A DNA stretch of 64,000 bases from a virus. This document shows, in pieces, positions 55,093 through 62,096 of the stretch. The stretch spans positions 1-64,000 of the IMG/VR virus record IMGVR_UViG_3300025659_000335. One strand, written 5' to 3'. The translations under genes were made by a program, and so were the position numbers. Positions within the stretch are counted from its first letter, which is position 1, and every line of letters starts with the position of its first letter. The notes under the pieces are model-generated. The model had not been told where the DNA came from. It saw only the letters and a program-made list of their open reading frames with translations, and did not search any database.

Positions 55093-55127
55093 GGGGGAGA
55101 AGCAAATTGCTTCTCTCCCTTATTTTT
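55093..55127 (+). terminator. Rho-independent terminator after the reductase gene
   Basis: GGGGGAGAAGC (from 55093) pairs with GCTTCTCTCCC (to 55119) around a short AAATT loop, with one mismatch, followed by TTATTTTT. It marks the end of the dUTPase-reductase unit. Confidence 0.8.
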
Positions 55128-55154
55128 ACATTTATAAAGGACTTAATTCGTACA

Positions 55155-55526
55155 ATGCATGAACTAAAAATTCGTTACATCAAGTGCAAAAAGTGTGACC
55201 ACATTCATTATATTGAAACATGTGTTAGGGATCAGAACCCTTCCTGTTTCAAATGTGGCCACTCAGAGTTTACTTCAAAGTTAACCAAGCAGGACCTGTT
55301 TGAAGCTCGCAGATCTCCTCAGAACTGTGTTTGCAACCAAGCACTACAGGCAGAGCTTGAAGAAACTACCAGAAATATAGCTATTACTTTGCATAAGAAG
55401 TATCAGGGTGCAGAGCTAATTAAAGCTATCGCAGACACTATGATGGCGTGCATTAATTCAACTAGACAAAACGCTGTGCAATTAGCAGGCCCTTTCTTTA
55501 ATAATCAAACCGATAATAATAAATGA
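55155..55526 (+). CDS. Zinc-ribbon protein upstream of the Ubl operon
   Basis: The 123-residue protein starts at ATG 55155; an earlier in-frame ATG at 55107 lies in the terminator hairpin and would prepend a hydrophobic stretch from non-coding sequence, so it was rejected. AGGA lies 13 bases upstream. KCKKCDHIHYIETC and SCFKCGHSEF form a C-x-x-C ... C-x-x-C zinc ribbon (about 11-42), and a helical C-terminal part with AELEETTRNIAITL follows. The gene overlaps the next by four bases and heads the operon that ends with Ubl, JAMM and E1. A role as an adaptor or DNA-binding protein is possible but not shown. Confidence 0.65.
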   Translation: MHELKIRYIKCKKCDHIHYIETCVRDQNPSCFKCGHSEFTSKLTKQDLFEARRSPQNCVCNQALQAELEETTRNIAITLHKKYQGAELIKAIADTMMACINSTRQNAVQLAGPFFNNQTDNNK

Positions 55527-55888
55527 ACGATAAAGATTTTTTAAACATTGGAGTAGGACGCTCCAATAAGACAGTAACAGTCATAAATATTGACCAAGAA
55601 GAAGTTAATTTACCGAGTGGTCCTAGCAGTAAAGCCATTTTTACAGTCCGCGATGCAGAAGGAAGAGAGTTCAAGATTAGTGACCTTCTTCTAGAGGATC
55701 GTGGAGAATCTAAAAAAGCAGGACTTTGGATCAATATAAATGACGATGGAGAACTATCCAGTTATACTGGGTTAGCGAAATTAATTAAATTCTACGAAGT
55801 TAACTCATTACAGGAATTAATAGGTAAAGAGGTAAACGCAGATAATGACGATAATGGATTCTTAGTACTAAGTATCCTTAAAAACTAA
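55523..55888 (+). CDS. Hypothetical beta-rich protein of the Ubl operon
   Basis: This 121-residue protein is not recognised. The first 90 residues read as beta strands (KTVTVINIDQEEVNLP, AIFTVRDAEGREFKISDLLL), with an OB-fold-like or SH3-like alternation, then a short helix (YTGLAKLIKFYEV) and a final strand. It overlaps the zinc-ribbon gene by four bases and is separated from the 792-residue gene by 19 bases. No catalytic motif is seen. Because it lies in an operon with a ubiquitin-like system it deserves structural comparison. Confidence 0.55.
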   Translation: MNDKDFLNIGVGRSNKTVTVINIDQEEVNLPSGPSSKAIFTVRDAEGREFKISDLLLEDRGESKKAGLWININDDGELSSYTGLAKLIKFYEVNSLQELIGKEVNADNDDNGFLVLSILKN

Positions 55889-55907
55889 AAAAGAAAAAAA
55901 GAAATAT

Positions 55908-58286
55908 ATGAGAATACCGTCCGGTAGATTAAAAGTAATAAACGCATTATATGATCTAGGATTTGAAGAAGCAGACTATGACTTACTTAAAAAGACCTCG
56001 TTTAAGTTTAAGTCAAGCCCAGTATTACAGTCTGGGGATAGTAGTTTAAGAAGTCATATAGGGTTTTTATTTAATACAGGAAAAATGTTAGCTTACCATC
56101 AGTTTTTACTGGATAATGACTATAACTTTACTTCACAGGGTGACGTAACAACTGCTATAGCTAATTACGATTGGGCAAAAGAAATTAATCAAGACATAGG
56201 TGAACTTTTTGAAACTTTGCCAGAAGAGCAAGTTAAAAGTATAAATAAGATGATACCTAAAGGAAAGATAAAATTCTTTTATTCATTGACAAAGACTAAT
56301 AACTATGGAAGTAACTGTCCTATTATTACTGATAAAGACACCTTTATTATTGATTCATTAAAGGATACAGATCTAGCTGATCTTGAAAAGATAAGTAAAA
56401 TTCAAGAACGATTCTCCAGTTATAACTCATTTCTAGATAGAAACAGAGGGTACGGAGAGAACAATAATAAATTTCAGTTATTGGGTACCTGTCATTTTAG
56501 TAATGCACAGGTTGCTCTATCTTATACAAAAAACTTTTATTTTGGCAAAGACTCAACTCTGCCAATAAATAGTTTTGGTAATTGGCTCTTAAGCAGCAGG
56601 CGTGGATATAATTCTAACGCTTCTGGATTAAAGATAAATGAGATAGATTTATTTTTAAAAGAATCTTATACAACAAACTTTGATAAGATTACTACTAAAG
56701 AGCCTACTCCTGAGCAACTAGAGTTATTAAAAGAAAATAACAAGTTTAGATACATACATTCAGTATATGAACATCATAACACTAGATATTGTGTAGTCGG
56801 TAGCTCAAGTACATTTCCTTATTACAACACTCCACGAATTCATAACGCAGCAGAATTTTGTGCAGGAGATTACTTTAGTTGGTTTAAAGTAGAAGCAACT
56901 AGTTCTTGGTATGACTACGCTGATGCTGGACACTTAGTATATTACAAGCTTGGTCCTGATGGTACTGTGGCAAATAGAGGTAATGATGACCCATTACTAA
57001 CGCTGGGTGAAGCTGTATTAACAGACCCTGCCCCGGTTATGCTTAATAAAGTAATAATCGAAAATTATCTAAAGACAAAGGCTAGTGAAGATAGAGTTGT
57101 TGTTTTAGATAATGGTACTTTGAATACTATCTTGAGACTGCACATGAAAAAAGAAGAACGCACTCAAAAAGTAGTTCAAAGTAAAAACATAATGACTAAG
57201 AAGATAACCAAAGTTATTAATAATTTAGAAACAATAAAGAAAACTAAATTAAACGGTATTGATATAACTGAGGACTCTATTAGTTACGCAGGACAAACAC
57301 TTTCTATTGATAAGAATACCTATACAGGGCACGACAGATGGCTTAATGATGTATTTGATAAGATGTTAAGAAACACAGATCCTAATTCCATTGACTGGGA
57401 TCTTGTTTACGCAACATTTTTAAGTTATTTAAGTCTGGGTAGTAAGAGCACCGCTGGTACAATAGGTAACGTTAATTTTAATCTTGAGATAAAATCATCC
57501 ACCTCTACAAGAGGTGTGACCTCTACAAGATACTACATTAATGAAAATCGTATTAATAAGAATGAAGTTGATGAATGTCTCGAGCGAGCTTTGTGCTTTG
57601 AGACCCAGGAGGACTTCGATTATTTCCTAGACTCGGTTAGAAAATGTTCGTTAAAATTACATAAATTACTGCACCGTGGTATTAATATTAGTGGAGTAAG
57701 TGATGTAATGGGGTCATCTCCAGGACATAATAATTACAATCAATTCTCTATAAAATTCCCGATTACTAGAAAAGGTCGTACAACCTCTATGGTTCTAGAT
57801 GGGAACTCATACAGAATTCGTAATACAAATAGATTCTTGACAATATCAAATAAAAGAAGTATTTTAGATGTGGTAGATCTACTACTTAATGAAAAAATAG
57901 TAGAGGGTGTAACCGTAGACGATGTTAAAGATATTATAACTGCTGGACGAAAAGCTTATGTTGAAGCTTTAAAGAAGAGTCAGGAACTACTAACTGACAC
58001 CATTAAGTTATTTAAATTAACAGAGGAAACAAAAGACACCACTAGAGGAAGAGTCAAAGGGTATAAAATAAAAGGCAAAATAAGAACTTACTTTGTTGAA
58101 AAAGGATCATTAGAGCCTGACTCTAATAATCACAATGATTGCAAGGTCTTTGACTACAATTCTGGAAAGTATATTTGTATTGTTGATAAAGGAAATGCTG
58201 CTCAAGTTGGTATGGATAGGCTAGTAAATAGATTATATGCACTACACAACGATGACTTAGTAGCAAAAGAAATAACTACACTTTAA
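55908..58286 (+). CDS. Large protein of unknown function in the Ubl-JAMM-E1 operon
   Basis: The 792-residue product is not recognised. Its visible parts are an N-terminal helical domain (MRIPSGRLKVINALYDLGFE), a middle alpha/beta region including YHQFLLDNDYNFTS and WFKVEATSSWYDYADAGHLV (about 325-345), a helix-rich stretch (about 405-450) and a basic beta-rich part near 610-660 with FSIKFPITRKGRTTSMVLDG. The C-terminus ends in a small domain (KYICIVDKGNAAQVGMD). No Walker, RING, E2-type HPN or protease motif was found by eye. It ends 15 bases before the ubiquitin-like gene and is the natural candidate for substrate, ligase-like partner or effector. Confidence 0.6.
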   Translation: MRIPSGRLKVINALYDLGFEEADYDLLKKTSFKFKSSPVLQSGDSSLRSHIGFLFNTGKMLAYHQFLLDNDYNFTSQGDVTTAIANYDWAKEINQDIGELFETLPEEQVKSINKMIPKGKIKFFYSLTKTNNYGSNCPIITDKDTFIIDSLKDTDLADLEKISKIQERFSSYNSFLDRNRGYGENNNKFQLLGTCHFSNAQVALSYTKNFYFGKDSTLPINSFGNWLLSSRRGYNSNASGLKINEIDLFLKESYTTNFDKITTKEPTPEQLELLKENNKFRYIHSVYEHHNTRYCVVGSSSTFPYYNTPRIHNAAEFCAGDYFSWFKVEATSSWYDYADAGHLVYYKLGPDGTVANRGNDDPLLTLGEAVLTDPAPVMLNKVIIENYLKTKASEDRVVVLDNGTLNTILRLHMKKEERTQKVVQSKNIMTKKITKVINNLETIKKTKLNGIDITEDSISYAGQTLSIDKNTYTGHDRWLNDVFDKMLRNTDPNSIDWDLVYATFLSYLSLGSKSTAGTIGNVNFNLEIKSSTSTRGVTSTRYYINENRINKNEVDECLERALCFETQEDFDYFLDSVRKCSLKLHKLLHRGINISGVSDVMGSSPGHNNYNQFSIKFPITRKGRTTSMVLDGNSYRIRNTNRFLTISNKRSILDVVDLLLNEKIVEGVTVDDVKDIITAGRKAYVEALKKSQELLTDTIKLFKLTEETKDTTRGRVKGYKIKGKIRTYFVEKGSLEPDSNNHNDCKVFDYNSGKYICIVDKGNAAQVGMDRLVNRLYALHNDDLVAKEITTL

Positions 58287-58301
58287 ATAAAGAGAAAAAC
58301 T

Positions 58302-58526
58302 ATGGCAAAAGAAAAAGAAATCACATTAAAGATCGTATCCGCTGAAGGTCACACAGAGTTTCAAGGCACTGGTGCAGAGGCCCTTGCAGAGTTGCAAGAG
58401 CAATGCACAAACAACAGTAAGTGGGCTTATGTAGATGGCCGTCAGGTTAATCCTGACACTGTGGGCATTGAAGATCTTTTAAATGCTGAAGACATCACTT
58501 TAGCTAACACACTAATTGGTGGCTAA
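58302..58526 (+). CDS. Ubiquitin-like protein with C-terminal Gly-Gly
   Basis: A 74-residue protein that fits a beta-grasp fold: ITLKIVSA and HTEFQGTG as the first hairpin, EALAELQEQCT as the helix, KWAYVDGRQVNP as the third strand pair, and ITLANTLIGG as the last strand. The chain ends in Gly73-Gly74 exactly at the stop, so the activated C-terminus needs no trimming. Its neighbours, a JAMM protease and an E1-like enzyme, are the standard partners. The gene is clearly richer in G+C (48% over 58321-58440, counted) than the JAMM gene that follows (35% over 58681-58740), which may reflect strong expression. The stop overlaps the next ATG by one base. Confidence 0.85.
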   Translation: MAKEKEITLKIVSAEGHTEFQGTGAEALAELQEQCTNNSKWAYVDGRQVNPDTVGIEDLLNAEDITLANTLIGG

Positions 58527-58981
58527 TGGAAGTTTTCATTACTCCTGAGATAGTTCAGGAGTTAAAAATATATGGCGATTCAAGCCCCGTGCACGAGGTG
58601 TGCGGGGCTTTTATCGGCACTAAAATCAAAAACGAATGGCACATAGAAAAGTTTATACCACTTACCAATGTAATAGCAGGACTCAATGGTAAAGAAGATT
58701 ACCAGCCTCACCCAGAAGAATGGTTAAATGTTATAAAAGAGACCACTCATTATAACGATGATGCTAAGTATGATTTTATAGGGGTGTACCATACACATCC
58801 TAATAACAAACCATATCCCTCAATAACAGACGTTCGAGAGGCCGGTTATAAGGGAATATACATTATATATTCTCCTAAATATAAGACCTTTGGTGTTTAC
58901 TATTATAATGGTGATCGGGAACATCTTATGTGGGTACCAGCTATATGTCATGACATAGATGAAAGAGAACTAGTAACTTGA
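58526..58981 (+). CDS. JAMM (JAB1/MPN+) metalloprotease
   Basis: A 151-residue zinc isopeptidase. The JAMM residues occur in the exact family order: E24 in HEVCGAF, then H89-x-H91 with P92 (GVYHTHP), seven residues, S99, two residues, D102 (PSITDVREAG). The spacing H-x-H-x(7)-S-x(2)-D is perfect. It is a single-domain MPN+ protein without an appended coiled coil. Since the ubiquitin-like partner already ends in Gly-Gly, removal from targets is likelier than precursor maturation. Its ATG overlaps the Ubl stop by one base, and its stop overlaps the E1-like start, so the three are made together. Confidence 0.92.
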   Translation: MEVFITPEIVQELKIYGDSSPVHEVCGAFIGTKIKNEWHIEKFIPLTNVIAGLNGKEDYQPHPEEWLNVIKETTHYNDDAKYDFIGVYHTHPNNKPYPSITDVREAGYKGIYIIYSPKYKTFGVYYYNGDREHLMWVPAICHDIDERELVT

Positions 58982-59574
58982 AAAAAATATTAATTGTAGG
59001 TGCTGGTGGAATAGGAAGTTGGCTTGCTGCTAATTTATACGACTTAATTTGTTGGGAACAATTACCTGACAGTAACGTAGAAATAACTATAGCAGACGAT
59101 GACCACGTAGAAGCAAAAAATATTTCTTATCAAAATTTTGAAGACGAAGATATAATGGACCCTAAAGCAGCAGTATTACATGCTAGATATGGGTTTAAAG
59201 CTTTAGAAAAAAGAATTACAGATGAAAGAGATTTATACGGATATGATTGTATTGTAAGTGCCGTGGACAACCCAAAGTTCAGGCGGCTCTTATTTGAATA
59301 TTGTCATGTTTATAGTCGAACCCATTGGATCGATTTAAGATCAGAAGGTAGAACAATAGCTGCCTTTACTACATCTGAAAAGAATACTTTGGAAAAAATG
59401 TTAGATACATTAGGTCCAGAGGATGCGGAAGATGGAAGTTGTCAGCTACAGTTTGAGCTAGATAATGATATCATCCAACAAGGAAATAAAATTGTGGCTG
59501 TGATAGGATCTCAGTATATCCTTAATTGGCATAGATTTGACACTAGTCCACCCGTATTTTCTTTTAATTTTTAA
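58978..59574 (+). CDS. E1-like (ThiF/MoeB-type) Ubl-activating enzyme
   Basis: The 198-residue Rossmann enzyme begins at TTG 58978, overlapping the JAMM stop. GAGGIGSW (8-15) is the ATP-binding loop, DDDHVEAKNISYQNF (40-54) is the D-x-V-x-x-x-N-x-x-R-Q region with Tyr51 in place of the usual Arg, K63 is the conserved Lys, and SAVDNPKFRRLL has catalytic D97. A cysteine at C155 (EDGSCQLQF) lies in the loop where the E1 thioester Cys is found. It is shorter than typical 240-residue MoeB and lacks a Zn tetracysteine. It should adenylate the Gly-Gly end of the Ubl. A promoter for the following genes begins two bases after its stop. Confidence 0.85.
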   Translation: MKKILIVGAGGIGSWLAANLYDLICWEQLPDSNVEITIADDDHVEAKNISYQNFEDEDIMDPKAAVLHARYGFKALEKRITDERDLYGYDCIVSAVDNPKFRRLLFEYCHVYSRTHWIDLRSEGRTIAAFTTSEKNTLEKMLDTLGPEDAEDGSCQLQFELDNDIIQQGNKIVAVIGSQYILNWHRFDTSPPVFSFNF

Positions 59575-59575
59575 C

Positions 59576-59604
59576 TTGACTAATCAAGTATAATATACTA
59601 TATT
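59576..59604 (+). promoter_or_regulatory. Candidate promoter of the holin-like/sigma/polymerase genes
   Basis: TTGACT (59576-59581), 17-bp spacer, TATATT (59599-59604). It starts two bases after the stop of the E1-like gene and precedes a 70-base leader with a hairpin. It is the best match to the sigma-70 pattern in the window. Confidence 0.65.
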
Positions 59605-59625
59605 GATTAAGGAAATAACTTCCTA

Positions 59626-59643
59626 CGTTACCTGTAGGTAACG
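59626..59643 (+). promoter_or_regulatory. Leader hairpin in front of the holin-like gene
   Basis: CGTTACC (59626-59632), loop TGTA, GGTAACG (59637-59643): a perfect seven-base dyad. It lies about 12 to 20 bases downstream of the expected transcription start, so it would either fold in the RNA or be a protein-binding dyad on DNA. No T run follows, so it is not a terminator. Confidence 0.55.
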
Positions 59644-59673
59644 AACTTATAACATATTGGAAAATAACAAATT

Positions 59674-59949
59674 ATGTTAGACTTTGACTCAATTTATGCG
59701 ATTGCCGTGGTTGGTATTCCTATTGTTACTAACTATGTAAAAAGCGCTGTTCCTAAGAGATTGTGGCCTTTAATCCCATTTGCACTTGGCGCATTAGTTG
59801 CCGGTATCTGGGGATCAGAACAAGGCGTACAAATGCAAGCGCTGCTTACTGATGCGTTCTTACTAGGTGGCGGTGGTACTATGCTATATAGTGCTCATAA
59901 AGCTGCTACTAATGGCGGAAAGCCTGAAGTTACTAAGAAGAGAAAGTAA
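59674..59949 (+). CDS. Holin-like small membrane protein
   Basis: The 91-residue protein has three hydrophobic segments: SIYAIAVVGIPIVTNYV (6-22), WPLIPFALGALVAGIWG (31-47) and LLTDAFLLGGGGTMLYSA (57-74). It ends with a Lys/Arg-rich tail (KPEVTKKRK). Size, three membrane passes and basic C-terminus fit a class I holin, which opens the inner membrane for the lysis enzyme. No endolysin gene lies next to it, so another membrane role is possible. It has its own promoter and terminator, is richer in G+C than most of its neighbours, and is probably strongly expressed. Confidence 0.6.
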   Translation: MLDFDSIYAIAVVGIPIVTNYVKSAVPKRLWPLIPFALGALVAGIWGSEQGVQMQALLTDAFLLGGGGTMLYSAHKAATNGGKPEVTKKRK

Positions 59950-59972
59950 AATAAACAACCTATAGGCCCATG

Positions 59973-60002
59973 AAGAGGAGTCAGAAATGGCTCCTCTTTT
60001 TT
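59973..60002 (+). terminator. Strong Rho-independent terminator
   Basis: AAGAGGAGTCA (59973-59983), GAAA tetraloop, TGGCTCCTCTT (59988-59998) followed by TTTT: an 11-bp stem with one G-T wobble and a stable GNRA loop. It closes the holin-like transcript, so the sigma gene beyond may depend on partial read-through or another promoter. Confidence 0.92.
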
Positions 60003-60026
60003 ATATATTAAAATAGAAAGAACTTA

Positions 60027-60842
60027 ATGTCAGCCTTAACGCAATATTTAAACGAAATCAAAAACAATAAAGTTCTGACTAAAGAAGAAGAATTAGAACT
60101 TGCAAGAAAAGCACAAGCTGGAAACGAACATGCAAAGAATAAACTAATCACTGCTAATTTGCGTTTTGTTGTAAGTGTCGCTAAACAGTATCAAGGCCAA
60201 GGTATTCAATTAGAAGACTTAATTGGTGAGGGTAATTTAGGACTTATGAAAGCGTTAGATAGGTTTGATACATCTAAATCGTTTAAGTTTATTACTTATG
60301 CGGTGTGGTGGATTAGACAATCTATTATTAATGCTATTCATGAAAATGCAAGACTTATTAGATTACCGGCTAACAAGATCGGCCTAGTTGGTAAGATAAA
60401 TAAAATCAAAAGTAGTTTAGAACAAACTTTAGGCAGAGACCCATCTTTTGATGAACTACATCATGAACTACAACAACATGAAATCTTCGATGATATAAAT
60501 TCATTATTGTTTCACTATGTAGACATTGATAAGAAAACAGAAGAAGGAACAAACATCCATGAAATAATTCCTAGCTCAGATGACCCTCCTAGCACAGATG
60601 TTGAGCGTGAATATTTAACGGATGATATTCTAGATATTTTAAAAGATTTTACCGAACGTGAACAGCAGATAATTAAAATGTACTTTGGTATCGGAGAGAT
60701 ACGTAATTATACATTAGAAGAAGTCGGTGATGATTTTGGATTAACTAGAGAACGTATAAGACAAATTAAAAAACAAGTAATTGAAAAGTTGCAGATGAAT
60801 CATCGCAAAACTAAATTACAAATACATATGCAAGAAGATTAA
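60027..60842 (+). CDS. RNA polymerase sigma factor, primary type
   Basis: The 271-residue protein carries all expected sigma-70 regions without region 1.1. Region 2 runs ANLRFVVSVAKQYQ, DLIGEGNLGLMKALDRFD and FKFITYAVWWIRQSI (about 43-100), including the W-W-I-R-Q of region 2.4. Region 3 (about 112-160) and region 4 follow, with EEVGDDFGLTRERIRQIKKQ (about 231-250) as the helix-turn-helix. It resembles the shortened primary sigma factors of bacteria more than T4 gp55. It stands alone downstream of a terminator and 26 bases upstream of nothing but the polymerase gene, with which it is contiguous (TAA then ATG). It probably directs phage middle or late transcription. Confidence 0.9.
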   Translation: MSALTQYLNEIKNNKVLTKEEELELARKAQAGNEHAKNKLITANLRFVVSVAKQYQGQGIQLEDLIGEGNLGLMKALDRFDTSKSFKFITYAVWWIRQSIINAIHENARLIRLPANKIGLVGKINKIKSSLEQTLGRDPSFDELHHELQQHEIFDDINSLLFHYVDIDKKTEEGTNIHEIIPSSDDPPSTDVEREYLTDDILDILKDFTEREQQIIKMYFGIGEIRNYTLEEVGDDFGLTRERIRQIKKQVIEKLQMNHRKTKLQIHMQED

Positions 60843-62096
60843 ATGTTTATTTCAAAACCAGAAGATGTGCCAATAGTAGAGAGGTTTATAAAAACTAGAG
60901 GTATAATCGGGTATGATGTAGAAACTAATGGACTAGATCCTCATACGAATGAAGTACTTCTAATACAAATAGGCACCGAGCATACTCAGTATGTACTAGA
61001 TGTTGCGAGACTTGGTACTAGTATATTTCCTGTTCTAGAATTACTAGCAAAGCCTGATACTGCTAAAGTAGCACACAACTCTAAGTTTGACTATGTTATG
61101 ACCAGGGCTAATTTTGACATTGATCTTTTAAATATGAAAGACACATTATTAGCAGATTACTTGTTGACACAGGGTAAAAACATACCAAAACATAGTTTTG
61201 ACGCAGTAGTAGATAAATATCTTGGAGAGACTGTCTCTAAGGATTTACAGAAAAGCTTCGTAGGTATGAAGTTTGGTGATCAATTTTCAGAGGAACAAAT
61301 TAAGTATGCTGGTGATGACGTTAAATACTTATTACCGCTGCATACTAAATTGGACAAGTTTATCAGACAAAGAGATATGAGTAAACTAGCCCATTTAGAA
61401 AATTCTACTGTGCGGGCTACGGCTGAGTTAGAATTGAATGGTATACACTTAGATAGAAAAAGATGGCTTGCCTTAAAAGATATAGCATTAAAGGCCGCTA
61501 TTGATTTAAAGGTTGAGCTGGATGAAGCGTTCGCTCCACACTGCTCAGTAGATCTTTTTGGGTCACCTACGGTAAATTATGATTCTCCTAAACAAATGTT
61601 GGAATTATTGCCTAAGATATGTAATGTAACATTAACCTCTACTAATAAACAAGAACTTGAAAAACAAAATCATGCAGTAATTAAACTATTACTAGAGTAC
61701 AGAAAACGAAAGAAATTAGTTACTACATACGGACAGGAATTTCTAGATAATAATGTAAACTCTGTAACAGGTAGAGTTCATTCTAGTTTCTGGCAATTAG
61801 GTAACACAGACTCTGGTAGATATGCCAGTACCAAACCTAATATGCAGAATATACCAGCAGGTGCTGTATATCGTGCTGCTTTTACAGCACAAGATCTAGA
61901 CTATAGAATAGTCGCAGCGGACTTCGCAAATCAGGAACTTAGACTACTAGCTCATATGAGTGAAGAAGATAAGTTTATTGAATGTTTGAGAACTGGAAAA
62001 GATTTGCATGCCTACTGTGCCGCTATCCTGTTCAATAGAAACTATGATAGTATTACTAAAGAAGAGCGTGATGCCGCTAAAGCCATCAATTTCGGT
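60843..62096 (+). CDS. polA: DNA polymerase I family polymerase, exon 1
   Basis: The first 418 codons of a family A polymerase. The 3'-5' exonuclease motifs are GYDVETNG (Exo I, about 24-31), AHNSKFDYV (Exo II) and YAGDDVKYL (Exo III). Motif A of the polymerase domain is VAADFANQELRLLAHM, and motif B begins RDAAKAINFG at the end of this exon. The continuous frame then runs MNNE and stops, in the middle of the O helix, because a group I intron interrupts the gene after the GGT codon at 62094-62096. The 5'-3' exonuclease domain of bacterial Pol I is absent, as in other phage polymerases. Joined to exon 2 the product is about 585 residues. Confidence 0.92.

Noticed and set aside
58302-59574. Full PRTRC system
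   Set aside because: PRTRC loci also have ParB-related and other named proteins, and their small Ubl does not usually end in Gly-Gly. None of those partners was recognised.
59626-59643. Leader dyad as a terminator or riboswitch
   Set aside because: It has no T run and is too small for a known riboswitch class; it was kept only as a hairpin or operator candidate.
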